From the NCBI GenBank assembly GCA_020055645.1, contig CM034548.1, forward strand, positions 42,710,296 through 42,774,295: a DNA stretch of 64,000 nt. The letters are read 5' to 3'. The position numbers and the translations under genes are program-made. Position 1 is the stretch's first letter, and every line of letters starts with the position of its first letter. The notes below the pieces were generated by a model, which was not told where the DNA came from, searched no databases, and worked only from the letters and a program-made list of their open reading frames with translations. Positions 1 through 14,299 of this stretch are shown piece by piece. The stretch is from Tomocerus qinae. Taxonomy: Eukaryota > Arthropoda > Collembola > Entomobryomorpha > Tomoceridae.

Positions 1-1000
1 TTTATTACATTCTATTAATCTATGTATTTATAAGTAAAGCTTATATTGTAAGGGAGGAATAAATATTGCTTACTACTACCATTACCCTCAATACTTAAGC
101 GTTGTCCATATTATTTAGCCCCAACAGCCGGATATACATAAGATAAGAAAATGCTTAATCTACATTTATTTACAAATCTGAAGACGTGACTGTTATATGT
201 ATGTTGTTTGATGCCTACCGACGGAACATGTAGACCACATCTACATGAAAGACATAACGTGTAATATCACGTCAAAAGTTCTTGTTTACACAAAAAATGT
301 TTCACACTGATCTGTTCCCTAGCGTATTGTTTGCATAGTCTGCAGACAGCAAAATGGACTGTCTTTGGATTTGTAAACAATCGTTCATTATTCAGCATTT
401 GCTTATCTTGTATGTTTAATAATAAATAATTTGCTAATATCACAGTATACAGGAACTATTCAGTAGAAATTCATTTTAAAATTGCATTAATTTGCACAGA
501 ACATTTGTAAATTTCCCATCCGTACACACAAGTATCAGTTTGTAAATGTATCTACTTTTTTCTGTGCTTTGATTATAATAGTGGCACTAGTGAACAAAAA
601 GCATCAGTAAGTAAAAATAGCTTGATGGACAACTCCAAAATGCTTATTTAAATTTTATGCGTGTGTATTCACCAACTGTTCATTTTGAAGATTTTGAACT
701 TTCATTAGAATAAAATAAGTTTACTAAAACATTCAATAAATATTATGCTATGATTTCTAATTTCCTGGTGTAGTAATAACTTTTCATGTATTTAGGATTA
801 GATTTGAAATACTGGATAATCCGCATTATGCTCCGCTATCCTTATCTTTTCCAATCATTTTCATGTTCTACATGTACACATTAGTATTACCTACTAAGAT
901 GTACATATTATACATTTGCATTTTACATGAATACATAACGAATGTATGTATTAGACTTCTCAAAACATTCATTTGATATATATCTATACACGTATCTAAA
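1..1000 (+). repeat. Outer flank of the left inverted-repeat arm
   Basis: No gene is visible. Read against the reverse complement of about 24900-25335, long stretches match. One is a block at 137-228 (containing AAGATAAGAAAATGC and ACGTGACTGTTATATGTATG) against 25102-25191. Another is the block at 1-60 (TTACATTCTATTAATCTAT) against about 25275-25330. The AATACTTAAGCGT motif near 92-104 is shared too. Identity looks roughly 80% over the clearest 90 bp, with gaps between blocks. The repeat reaches base 1, so the true outer end lies at or beyond the window edge. This flank and its partner bracket satellites A and B and the gene-bearing core. Confidence 0.75.
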
Positions 1001-4000
1001 TTGTAATTGTGGTGCTATTTAAAAGGGACAACGCATAAATAGCATCTGTAAGAAGGAAACATTTATTGTATATGAAAGCTAGGACAACATCGAAATTGTT
1101 GTTTTTCATTATTAAGGCCTACTTCATTTTAGTGTCCCTAAGAAATTGACCTACTATTTATCAATTACTATATGCCTAAGTAAATTTCTGGTACTATTTC
1201 AGAGGGACAAAGCTCAAAATGCATATGAAAGCCTGGACAACATCTTAATTGTTGTATTTCATTATAAAGGCCTACTTCATTTTAGTGTCCCTAAGAAATT
1301 GATCTACTACTTATCAATTACAATATGCCTAAGTGTAATTCTGGTAATATTTCATAGGGACAAAGCATAAAATGCAAATGAAAGCTAGGACAACATCCTA
1401 ATTGTTGTTTTTCATTATAAAGGCCTACTTCATTTTAGTGTACCTAAGAAATTGATCTACTACTTATCAATTACTATATGCCTTAGTGTAATTCTGGTAC
1501 TGTTTCATAGGGACAAAGCTCAAAATGCATATGAATGCCTGGACAACATCTTAATTGTTGTTTTTCATTATAAAGGCCTACTTCATATTAGTATCCCTAA
1601 GAAATTGATCTACAATTTATCAATTACAATATGCCTAAGTGTAATTCTGGTACCATTTCATAGGGACAAAGCATAAAATGCAAATGAAATTTGGGACAAC
1701 ATCCTAATTGTTGTTTTTCATTGTAAAGGCCTACTTCATATTAGTGTCCCTAAGAAATTGATCTACAACATATCAATTACTTAATGCCTAAGTGTAATTC
1801 TGGTACTATTTCATAGGGACAAAGCTCAAAATGCATATGAATGCCTGGACAACATCTTAATTGTTGTTTTTCATTATAAAGGCCTACTTCATTTTAGTGT
1901 CCCTAAGAAATTGATTTACTATTTATCAATTACTATATGCCTAAGTGTAATTCTGGTACTATTTCATAGGGACAAAGCATAAAATGCAAATGAAAGCTGG
2001 GACAACATCCTAATTGTTGTTTTTCATTATAAAGGCCTACTTCATTTTATTGTCCCTAAGAAATTGATCTACTACTTATTAATTACTATATGCCTAAGTG
2101 TAATTCTGGTACTATTTCATAGGGACAAAGTTTAAAATGCATATGAATGCCTAGACAACATCTTATTTGTTGTTTTTCATTATAAAGGCCTACTTCATTT
2201 TAGTGTCCCTAAGAAATTGATCTACTACTTATCAATTACTATATGCCTTAGTGTAATTCTGGTACTCTTTCATAGGGACAAAGCATAAAATGCAAATGAA
2301 AGCTGGGACAACATCCTAATTGTTGTTTTTCATTATAAAGGCCTACTTCATTTTAGTGTCCCTAAGAAATTGATTTACTATTTATCAATAAATATATGCC
2401 TAAGTGTAATTATGGTACTATTTCATAGGGACAAAGCATAAAATCCAAATGAAAGCTGGGACAACATCTTAATTGTTGGTTTTCATTATAAAGGCCTACT
2501 TCATATTAGTGTCCCTAAGAAATTGATCTACAACATATCAATTACTTAATGCCTAAGTGTAATTCTGGTACTATTTCATAGGGACAAAGCATAAAATGCA
2601 AATGAAAGATGGGACAACATCCTAATTGTTGTTTTTCATTATAAAGGCCTACTTCATTTTAGTGTCCCTAAGAAATTGATCTACTACTTATCAATTACTA
2701 TATGCCTTAGTGTAATTCTGGTACTATTTCATAGGGACAAAGCTCAAAATGCATATGAATGCCTGGACAACATCTTAATTGTTGTTTTTCATTATAAAGG
2801 CCTACTTCATATTAGGATCCCTAAGAAATTGATTTACTATTTATCAATAAATATATGCCTAAGTGTAATTCTGGTACTATTTCATAGGGACAAAGCATAA
2901 AATGCAAATGAAAGCTGGGACAACATCCTAATTGTTGTTTTTCATTATAAAGGCCTACTTCATTTTAGTGTCCCTAAGAAATTGATTTACTATTTATCAA
3001 TTACTATATGCGTAAGTGTAATTCTGGTACTATTTCATAGGACAAATCATAAAATACAAATGAAAGCTGGGACAACATCCTAATTGTTGTTTTTCATTAT
3101 AAAGGCCTACTTCATTTTAGTGTCCCTAAGAAATTGATCCACAATTTATCAACTACAAAATGCCTAAGTGTAATTCTGGTACTATTTCATAGGGACAAAG
3201 CATAAAATGCAAATGAAAGCTGGGACAACATCCTAATTGTTGTTTTTCATTATAAAGGCCTACTTCATTTTAGTGTCCCTAAGAAATTGATCTACTACTT
3301 ATCAATTACTATATGCCTTAGTGTAATTCTGGTACTCTTTCATAGGGACAAAGCTAAAAATGCAAATGAAAGCTGGGACAACATTCTAATTGTTGTTTTT
3401 CATTATAAAGGCCTACTTCATTTTAGTGTCCCTAAGAAATTGATTTACTATTTATCAATAAATGTATGCCTAAGTGTAATTCTGGTACTATTTCATAGGG
3501 ACAAAGCATAAAATGCAAATGAAAGCTGGGACAACATCTTAATTGTTGGTTTTCATTATAAAGGCCTACTTCATATTAGTGTCCCTAAGAAATTGATCTA
3601 CAACATATCAATTACTTAATGCCTAAGTGTAATTCTGGTACTATTTCATAGGGACAAAGCATAAAATGCAAATGAAAGCTGGGACAACATCCTAATTGTT
3701 GTTTTTCATTATAAAGGCCTACTTTATTTTAGTGTCCCTAAGAAATTGATCTACTACTTATCAATTACTATATGCCTTAGTGTAATTCTGGTACTATTTC
3801 ATAGGGACAAAGCTCAAAATGCATATGAATGCCTGGACAACATCTTAATTGTTGTTTTTCATTATAAAGGCCTACTTCATATTAGGATCCCTAAGAAATT
3901 GATTTACTATTTATCAATAAATATATGCCTAAGTGTAATTCTGGTACTATTTCATAGGGACAAAGCATAAAATGCAAATGAAAGCTGGGACAACATCCTA

Positions 4001-7000
4001 ATTGTTGTTTTTCATTATAAAGGCCTACTTCATTTTAGTGTCCCTAAGAAATTGATTTACTATTTATCAATTACTATATGCGTAAGTGTAATTCTGGTAC
4101 TATTTCATAGGACAAAGCATAAAATACAAATGAAAGCTGGGACAACATCCTAATTGTTGTTTTTCATTATAAAGGCCTACTTCATTTTAGTGTCCCTAAG
4201 AAATTGATCCACAATTTATGAACTACAAAATGCCTAAGTGTAATTCTGGTACTATTTCATAGGGACAAAGCATAAAATGCAAATGAAAGCTGGGACAACA
4301 TCTAAATTGTTGTTTATCATCGTTAAGGCCTACTTGAGATTAGTGTCCCCAAGAAATTGATCTACTACTTATCAATTACTATATGCCTTAGTGTAATTCT
4401 GGTACTATTTCATAGGGACAAAGCTCAAAATGCATATGAATGCCTGGACAACATCTTAATTGTTGTTTTTCATTATAAAGGCCTACTTCATTTTAGTGTC
4501 CCTAAGAAATTGATCTACTAATTATCAATTACTATATGCCTTAGTGTAATTCTGGTACTATTTCATAGGGACAAAGCTCAAAATGCATATGAATGTCTGG
4601 ACAACATCTTAATTGTTGTTTTTCATTATAAAGGCCTACTTCATATTAGTATCCCTAAGAAATTGATTTACTATTTATCAATTACTATATGCCTTAGTGT
4701 AATTCTGGTACTATTTCATAGGACAAAGCATAAAATGCAAATGAAAGCTGGGACAACATCCTAATTGTTGTTTTTCATTATAAAGGCCTACTTCATTTTA
4801 GTGTCCCTAAGAAATTGATTTACTATTTATCAATAAATATATGCCTAAGTGTAATTCTGGTACCATTTCATAGGGACAAAGCATAAAATGCAAATGATAG
4901 CTGGGACAACATCTTAATTGTTGGTTTTCATTATAAAGGCCTACTTCATATTAGTGTCCCTAAGAAATTGATCCACAATTTATCAACTACAAAATGCCTA
5001 AGTGTAATTCTGGTACTATTTCATAGGGACAAAGCATAAAATGCAAATGAAAGCTGGGACAACATCCTAATTGTTGTTTTTCATTATAAAGGCCTACTTC
5101 ATTTTAGTGTCCCTAAGAAATTGATCTGCTACTTATCAATTACTATATGCCTTAGTGTAATTCTGGTACTCTTTCATAGGGACAAAGCTAAAAATGCAAA
5201 TGAAAGCTGGGACAACATTCTAATTGTTGTTTTTCATTATAAAGGCCTACTTCATATTAGTGTCCCTAAGAAATTGATCCACAATTTATCAACTACAAAA
5301 TGCCTAAGTGTAATTCTGGTACTATTTCATAGGGACAAAGCATAAAATGCAAATGAAAGCTGGGACAACATCCTAATTGTTGTTTTTCATTATAAAGGCC
5401 TACTTCATTTTAGTGTCCCTAAGAAATTGATCTGCTACTTATCAATTACTATATGCCTTAGTGTAATTCTGGTACTCTTTCATAGGGACAAAGCTAAAAA
5501 TGCAAATGAAAGCTGGGACAACATCTAAATTGTTGTTTATCATCGTTAAGGCCTACTTGAGATTAGTGTCCCCAAGAAATTGATCTACTACTTATCAATT
5601 ACTATATGCCTTAGTGTAATTCTGGTACTATTTCATAGGGACAAAGCTCAAAATGCATATGAATGCCTGGACAACATCTTAATTGTTGTTTTTCATTATA
5701 AAGGCCTACTTCATTTTAGTGTCCCTAAGAAATTGATCTACTAATTATCAATTACTATATGCCTTAGTGTAATTCTGGTACTATTTCATAGGGACAAAGC
5801 TCAAAATGCATATGAATGTCTGGACAACATCTTAATTGTTGTTTTTCATTATAAAGGCCTACTTCATATTAGTATCCCTAAGAAATTGATTTACTATTTA
5901 TCAATTACTATATGCCTTAGTGTAATTCTGGTACTATTTCATAGGACAAAGCATAAAATGCAAATGAAAGCTGGGACAACATCCTAATTGTTGTTTTTCA
6001 TTATAAAGGCCTACTTCATTTTAGTGTCCCTAAGAAATTGATTTACTATTTATCAATAAATATATGCCTAAGTGTAATTCTGGTACCATTTCATAGGGAC
6101 AAAGCATAAAATGCAAATGATAGCTGGGACAACATCTTAATTGTTGGTTTTCATTATAAAGGCCTACTTCATATTAGTGTCCCTAAGAAATTGATCCACA
6201 ATTTATCAACTACAAAATGCCTAAGTGTAATTCTGGTACTATTTCATAGGGACAAAGCATAAAATGCAAATGAAAGCTGGGACAACATCCTAATTGTTGT
6301 TTTTCATTATAAAAGGCCTACTTCATTTTAGTGTCCCTAAGAAATTGATCTGCTACTTATCAATTACTATATGCCTTAGTGTAATTCTGGTACTCTTTCA
6401 TAGGGACAAAGCTAAAAATGCAAATGAAAGCTGGGACAACATTCTAATTGTTGTTTTTCATTATAAAGGCCTACTTCATATTAGTGTCCCTAAGAAATTG
6501 ATCCACAATTTATCAACTACAAAATGCCTAAGTGTAATTCTGGTACTATTTCATAGGGACAAAGCATAAAATGCAAATGAAAGCTGGGACAACATCCTAA
6601 TTGTTGTTTTTCATTATAAAGGCCTACTTCATTTTAGTGTCCCTAAGAAATTGATCTGCTACTTATCAATTACTATATGCCTTAGTGTAATTCTGGTACT
6701 CTTTCATAGGGACAAAGCTAAAAATGCAAATGAAAGCTGGGACAACATTCTAATTGTTGTTTTTCATTATAAAGGCCTACTTCATTTTAGTGTCCCTAAG
6801 AAATTGATTTACTATTTATCAATAAATGTATGCCTAAGTGTAATTCTGGTACTATTTCATAGGGACAAAGCATAAAATGCAAATGAAAGCTGGGACAACA
6901 TCTTAATTGTTGGTTTTCATTATAAAGGCCTACTTCATATTAGTGTCCCTAAGAAATTGATCTACAACATATCAATTACTTAATGCCTAAGTGTAATTCT

Positions 7001-10000
7001 GGTACTATTTCATAGGGACAAAGCATAAAAATGCAAATGAAAGCTGGGACAACATCCTAATTGTTGTTTTTCATTATAAAGGCCTACTTTATTTTAGTGT
7101 CCCTAAGAAATTGATCTACTACTTATCAATTACTATATGCCTTAGTGTAATTCTGGTACTATTTCATAGGGACAAAGCTCAAAATGCATATGAATGCCTG
7201 GACAACATCTTAATTGTTGTTTTTCATTATAAAGGCCTACTTCATATTAGGATCCCTAAGAAATTGATTTACTATTTATCAATAAATATATGCCTAAGTG
7301 TAATTCTGGTACTATTTCATAGGGACAAAGCATAAAATGCAAATGAAAGCTGGGACAACATCCTAATTGTTGTTTTTCATTATAAAGGCCTACTTCATTT
7401 TAGTGTCCCTAAGAAATTGATTTACTATTTATCAATTACTATATGCGTAAGTGTAATTCTGGTACTATTTCATAGGACAAAGCATAAAATACAAATGAAA
7501 GCTGGGACAACATCCTAATTGTTGTTTTTCATTATAAAGGCCTACTTCATTTTAGTGTCCCTAAGAAATTGATCCACAATTTATCAACTACAAAATGCCT
7601 AAGTGTAATTCTGGTACTATTTCATAGGGACAAAGCATAAAATGCAAATGAAAGCTGGGACAACATCTAAATTGTTGTTTATCATCGTTAAGGCCTACTT
7701 GAGATTAGTGTCCCCAAGAAATTGATCTACTACTTATCAATTACTATATGCCTTAGTGTAATTCTGGTACTATTTCATAGGGACAAAGCTCAAAATGCAT
7801 ATGAATGCCTGGACAACATCTTAATTGTAGTTTTTCATTATAAAGGCCTACTTCATTTTAGTGTCCCTAAGAAATTGATCTACTAATTATCAATTACTAT
7901 ATGCCTTAGTGTAATTCTGGTACTATTTCATAGGGACAAAGCTCAAAATGCATATGAATGTCTGGACAACATCTTAATTGTTGTTTTTCATTATAAAGGC
8001 CTACTTCATATTAGTATCCCTAAGAAATTGATTTACTATTTATCAATTACTATATGCCTTAGTGTAATTCTGGTACTATTTCATAGGACAAAGCATAAAA
8101 TGCAAATGAAAGCTGGGACAACATCCTAATTGTTGTTTTTCATTATAAAGGCCTACTTCATTTTAGTGTCCCTAAGAAATTGATTTACTATTTATCAATA
8201 AATATATGCCTAAGTGTAATTCTGGTACCATTTCATAGGGACAAAGCATAAAATGCAAATGAAAGCTGGGACAACATCTTAATTGTTGGTTTTCATTATA
8301 AAGGCCTACTTCATATTTGTGTCCCTAAGAAATTGATCCACAATTTAGCAACTACAAAATGCCTAAGTGTAATTCTGGTACTATTTCATAGGGACAAAGC
8401 ATAAAATGCAAATGAAAGCTGGGACAACATCCTAATTGTTGTTTTTCATTATAAAGGCCTACTTCATTTTAGTGTCCCTAAGAAATTGATTTACTATTTA
8501 TCAATAAATGTATGCCTAAGTGTAATTCTGGTACTATTTCATAGGGACAAAGCATAAAATGCAAATGAAAGCTGGGACAACATCTTAATTGTTGGTTTTC
8601 ATTATAAAGGCCTACTTCATATTAGTGTCCCTAAGAAATTGATCTACAACATATCAATTACTTAATGCCTAATTGTAATTCTGGTACTATTTCATAGGGA
8701 CAAAGCATAAAATGCAAATGAAAGCTGGGACAACATCCTAATTGTTGTTTTTCATTATAAAGGCCTACTTCATTTTAGTGTCCCTAAGAAATTGATCCAC
8801 AATTTATCAACTACAAAATGCCTAAGTGTAATTCTGGTACTATTTCATAGGGACAAAGCATAAAATGCAAATGAAAGCTGGGACAACATCTAAATTGTTG
8901 TTTATCATCGTTAAGGCCTACTTGAGATTAGTGTCCCCAAGAAATTGATCTACTACTTATCAATTACTATATGCCTTAGTGTAATTCTGGTACTATTTCA
9001 TAGGGACAAAGCTCAAAATGCATATGAATGCCTGGACAACATCTTAATTGTAGTTTTTCATTATAAAGGCCTACTTCATTTTAGTGTCCCTAAGAAATTG
9101 ATCTACTAATTATCAATTACTATATGCCTTAGTGTAATTCTGGTACTATTTCATAGGGACAAAGCTCAAAATGCATATGAATGTCTGGACAACATCTTAA
9201 TTGTTGTTTTTCATTATAAAGGCCTACTTCATATTAGTATCCCTAAGAAATTGATTTACTATTTATCAATTACTATATGCCTTAGTGTAATTCTGGTACT
9301 ATTTCATAGGACAAAGCATAAAATGCAAATGAAAGCTGGGACAACATCCTAATTGTTGTTTTTCATTATAAAGGCCTACTTCATTTTAGTGTCCCTAAGA
9401 AATTGATTTACTATTTATCAATAAATATATGCCTAAGTGTAATTCTGGTACCATTTCATAGGGACCAAAGCATAAAATGCAAATGAAAGCTGGGACAACA
9501 TCTTAATTGTTGGTTTTCATTATAAAGGCCTACTTCATATTTGTGTCCCTAAGAAATTGATCCACAATTTAGCAACTACAAAATGCCTAAGTGTAATTCT
9601 GGTACTATTTCATAGGGACAAAGCATAAAATGCAAATGAAAGCTGGGACAACATCCTAATTGTTGTTTTTCATTATAAAGGCCTACTTCATTTTAGTGTC
9701 CCTAAGAAATTGATTTACTATTTATCAATAAATGTATGCCTAAGTGTAATTCTGGTACTATTTCATAGGGACAAAGCATAAAATGCAAATGAAAGCTGGG
9801 ACAACATCTTAATTGTTGGTTTTCATTATAAAGGCCTACTTCATATTAGTGTCCCTAAGAAATTGATCTACAACATATCAATTACTTAATGCCTAAGTGT
9901 AATTCTGGTACTATTTCATAGGGACAAAGCATAAAATGCAAATGAAAGCTGGGACAACATCCTAATTGTTGTTTTTCATTATAAAGGCCTACTTCATTTT

Positions 10001-12880
10001 AGTGTCCCTAAGAAATTGATCTACTACTTATCAATTACAATATGCCTAAGTGTAATTCTGGTAATATTTCATAGGGACAAAGCATAAAATGCAAATGAAA
10101 GCTGGGACAACATCCTAATTGTTGTTTTTCATTATAAAGGCCTACTTCATATTAGTGTCCCTAAGAAATTGATCTACAACATATCAATTACTTAATGCCT
10201 AAGTGTAATTCTGGTACTATTTCATAGGGACAAAGCTCAAAATGCATATGAATGCCTGGACAACATCTTAATTGTTGTTTTTCATTATAAAGGCCTACTT
10301 CATATTAGTATCCCTAAGAAATTGATTTACTATTTATCAATTACTATATGCCTAAGTGTAATTCTGGTACTCTTTCATAGGGACAAAGCATAAAATGCAA
10401 ATGAAAGCTGGGACAACATCCTAATTGTTGTTTTTCATTATAAAGGCCTACTTCATTTTAGTGTCCCTAAGAAATTGATTTACTATTTATCAATAAATAT
10501 ATGCCTAAGTGTAATTCTGGTACTATTTCATAGGGACAAAGCATAAAATGCAAATGAAAGCTGGGACAACATCCTAATTGTTGTTTTTCATTATAAAGGC
10601 CTACTTCATTTTAGTGTCCCTAAGAAATTGATCTACTACTTATCAATTACAATATGCCTAAGTGTAATTCTGGTAATATTTCATAGGGACAAAGCATAAA
10701 ATGCAAATGAAAGCTGGGACAACATCCTAATTGTTGTTTTTCATTATAAAGGCCTACTTCATTTTAGTGTCCCTAAGAAATGGATCTACTATTTATCAAT
10801 TACAATATGCCTAAGTGTAATTCTGGTACTATTTCATAGGGACAAACTCAAAATGCATATGAATGCCTGGACAACATCTTAATTGTTGTTTTTCATTATA
10901 AAGGCCTACTTCATTTTAGTGTCCCTAAGAAATTGATCTACTACTTATCAATTACTATATGCCTTAGTGTAATTCTGGTACTATTTCATAGGGACAAAGC
11001 TCAAAATGCATATGAATGTCTGGACAACATCTTAATTGTTGTTTTTCATTATAAAGGCCTACTTCATATTAGTATCCCTAAGAAATTGATTTACTATTTA
11101 TCAATTACTATATGCCTTAGTGTAATTCTGGTACTATTTCATAGGACAAAGCATAAAATGCAAATGAAAGCTGGGACAACATCCTAATTGTTATTTTTCA
11201 TTATAAAGGCCTACTTCATTTTAATGTCCCTAAGAAATTGATTTACTATTTATCAATAAATATATGCCTAAGTGTAATTCTGGTACCATTTCATAGGGAC
11301 AAAGCATAAAATGCAAATGAAAGCTGGGACAACATCTTAATTGTTGGTTTTCATTATAAAGGCCTACTTCATATTAGTGTCCCTAAGAAATTGATCTACA
11401 ACATATCAATTACTTAATGCCTAAGTGTAATTCTGGTACTATTTCATAGGGACAAAGCTCAAAATGCATATGAATGCCTGGACAACATCTTAATTGTTGT
11501 TTTTCATTATAAAGGCCTACTTCATATTAGTATCCCTAAGAAATTGATTTACTATTTATCAATTACTATATGCCTAAGTGTAATTCTGGTACTCTTTCAT
11601 AGGGACAAAGCATAAAATGCAAATGAAAGCTGGGACAACATCCTAATTGTTGTTTTTCATTATAAAGGCCTACTTCATTTTAGTGTCCCTAAGAAATTGA
11701 TTTACTATTTATCAATAAATATATGCCTAAGTGTAATTCTGGTACTATTTCATAGGGACAAAGCATAAAAATGCAAATGAAAGCTGGGACAACATCCTAA
11801 TTGTTGTTTTTCATTATAAAGGCCTACTTCATTTTTAGTGTCCCTAAGAAATTGATCTACTACTTATCAATTACAATATGCCTAAGTGTAATTCTGGTAA
11901 TATTTCATAGGGACAAAGCATAAAATGCAAATGAAAGCTGGGACAACATCCTAATTGTTGTTTTTCATTATAAAGGCCTACTTCATTTTAGTGTCCCTAA
12001 GAAATGGATCTACTATTTATCAATTACAATATGCCTAAGTGTAATTCTGGTACTATTTCATAGGGACAAAGCTCAAAATGCATATGAATGCTTGGACAAC
12101 ATCTTAAGGCCTACTTCAGATTAGTGTCCCTAAGAAATTTATTTCCTATTTGTCTATAAATATACGTTTATGTTGATTCTGGTACTATTTCATAGGGAGA
12201 AAGCACAAAATGCATATGAAAGCTGAGACAACATCAAATTTGTTGTTTTTCATTATTAAGGCCTACTTCACATCAGTGTCCCTAAGAAATTCATTTCCTA
12301 TTTGTCTATAAATATATGCTTAAGTTGATTCTGGTACTATGTCATAGGGACAAAGCGTAAGTTACATATAAAAGCTGGGACAACACCAAAACTGTTGTTT
12401 TTCATTATTAACGCTTACTGGAGATTAGTGTCCCTAAGAATTTGGTCTACTAATTGTCTATAAATGTATGCTTAAGTGTAATTCTGGTACTATTCTATAG
12501 GGACAAAACATAAGTTACATATAAAAGCTGAGACAACATCTAAATTGTAGTTTTTCATTATTAAAGCCTACTTCATATAAGTGTCCCTAAGAAATGTATG
12601 TAATATTTGTCAATTAACATATTCCTAAGTGTAATTGTGGTGCTATTCTATAAGGAACAAGCATAAGTGACATAAAAGCTGGGACAACATCTAAATTGTT
12701 GTTTATTATCGTTAAGGCCTACTTGAGATTAGTGTCCCTAAGAAAATGATTTCCTAATTGTCTATAAACGTATGCTTAATTTTAACTGTGGAGCAATTAT
12801 ATAGGGATAAAGCATAAATAGCATCTGAAAGCTGAGACAACGATAATATTATAGTTCTTTAACATTTAAACCTATTTCAG
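1001..12880 (+). repeat. Satellite A: 153-bp tandem array, about 77 copies
   Basis: The 153-bp unit can be followed by AAGGCCTACTTCAT at 1114, 1267, 1420 and so on. Each monomer carries three related boxes: GCTGGGACAACATC, AGTGTCCCTAAG and CATAGGGACAAAG. Interior copies are nearly identical, while those at about 1.0-1.1 kb and 12.1-12.88 kb are much more diverged, as expected of an array homogenised in its middle. Higher-order structure is clear. A variant with GATCCCTAAGAAATTG recurs at 2.8, 3.9 and 7.25 kb, and a TTTATCATCGTTAAGG variant recurs at about 4.3, 5.5, 7.7 and 8.9 kb. Because 153 is divisible by 3, the array yields many 74-codon ORFs, which I regard as spurious. Confidence 0.97.
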
Positions 12881-12897
12881 ACTAAAATTAAAAAGAT

Positions 12898-14260
12898 TCA
12901 GATTTTAAAAATAGTCGATAATTCTGTCATTAGAGGTAGTTTTCGATATAATATGTTATTATTGTACACAGTTTTTATTTCTTTTAAGATGTACACCACG
13001 TATTCCTTAAGCACCGAATCGTCTATATTTTCAGCCTGTGATTTTCTTTCTTTACTTGGTGTTGGCAAATTTGGGGGCTCCTTATTTGTAATCGCCCTTA
13101 TTAGTCCGTCCTTAAAAACTTGGCGAAAGTTTTTGTCGAAGCTGTCTCCAATCTGTCAAATAATCATAGAGTATCAAATAATTTTTCTGTTCTACGTAAA
13201 CGCTTTTAGAGCGTTCTTACTTCAATTAGTATATTTGTCTTAAATTTCTTACAACTTGACAATGCTAGGTGAATCGGAAAAAAATAATGCACAAATTACG
13301 TGTTAAAGAAATCAAGGTACCCGGATGCTATTGGTTGCAAATAGTCAAAAGTCACGAAATATATTTACACAAGTTATTGGCTCTAGGGAGAAAGCCTTTG
13401 CAGCAGCAGGTTACTGTATTGGTATTGGAGCTAATATTAAGCTATTGGAAATTTAATCCTAAGGGAATAGCTATAGTATTGGGTGAAACTTTGAAAAAGA
13501 GCCATGAAATTGGAATCAATGAATATTAATTTTGGTATGATTCATGCGATGGATTAAAACTGATGCGAGACACTATAAATCATTTATGGCTGTGTGGATT
13601 GGGGAATTTTAAGAAACGACAAACATAATAGGATTCAGAAGAGGAATAGATAAATGTTGCAGATGAACCACTAGTTCTTTACGAATAGGAAAATGGACCG
13701 GAAGAAAATAATACATAAATTATGTTGCTATAATTTCTTTAATTGTTGTTTGAATTTTTATAATAGTAGTTCAGCCAAAATGACTAAAATTGTCTATTGT
13801 CATATTCCACAAACACGATCGACATGCATCTTTTCTCTCTGAATCGGAAAGCAGAAGAATATTTGTTAAAAACCCAAAGTTAATGAAAATAATGTGCTAA
13901 TAAATTAATTTCAAATGTTAAAATTGATAATTTTTTACATACATTTGGTAATTGGAAACTGCTACCGTGATAAGATTACACCTTAATTAGCATCAGGCAA
14001 ACAACTTGGTATTAGGAAAAACTTACCTTAAATAGAGAAAATGATTGTTCCAACCCTCTGTTCCCAGAAATAAGGAATTTTGCTAATGGTAGATTTTCAG
14101 ATTTTCCGTTTCGTTCAAGATGATCTTCAAAACTTTTGTCAGTTTTATGTTTAATATATTCTTGTATAAGTGCTGCATATTGCTCTTTTATATGAGCAAG
14201 TAGCGTAAAATTGTGTTGCCAGGTAGTTGCTACTGCCTTAAACACTGATGACACTATCAT
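12898..14260 (-). CDS. Unrecognised two-exon gene (about 161 aa)
   Basis: The first exon is 14027-14260, starting MIVSSVFKAVATTWQ and ending SFSLFK at a strong donor, AAG|GTAAGT, phase 0. The second exon is 12898-13152, after the acceptor ATTTGACAG; it opens IGDSFDKNFRQVF, stays open for 84 codons and ends at TGA, also phase 0. The join is therefore in frame across an 874-nt intron. The product is charged and helical-looking, with no signal peptide or membrane segment. The second exon has no early ATG, so ATG-based ORF finding misses it; the hydrophobic ORF on the opposite strand at 12953-13243 looks like its shadow. I do not recognise the family. The open frame extends upstream of this ATG only to a stop near 14300, so a further 5' exon is possible. 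Confidence 0.45.
13269..13760 (+). pseudogene. Possible degenerate coding remnant inside the intron of the minus-strand gene
   Basis: One frame is open from 13269 to 13529 (86 codons, opening MNRKKIMHKLRVKEIK). It then continues with protein-like composition past several stop codons, with segments such as DGLKLMRDTINHLW and ADEPLVLYE, to about 13.72 kb. A second frame gives the protein-like run GSREKAFAAAGYCIG at about 13.38 kb. The mix of frames and in-frame stops suggests a decayed gene, but no family was recognised and chance is possible. It might be a remnant of a transposase in the core of the inverted element; nothing in the sequence proves this. Confidence 0.2.
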
Positions 14261-14299
14261 TGTTGATTTAAAACTCCAATCAAAAGTATACAAAATCCA

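Noticed and set aside
1146..11187. Ten or more near-identical 74-91-codon plus-strand ORFs of the type beginning MIYYLSITICLS
   Set aside because: They are by-products of a 153-bp (3 x 51) repeat without stops in one frame; each ends at the same CAAAGCATAA, they lack start context, and variants in the array are not biased to synonymous sites as far as can be seen.
12953..13243. 96-codon hydrophobic plus-strand ORF
   Set aside because: The opposite strand holds a better-composed 84-codon frame with acceptor and stop; this ORF looks like its shadow.
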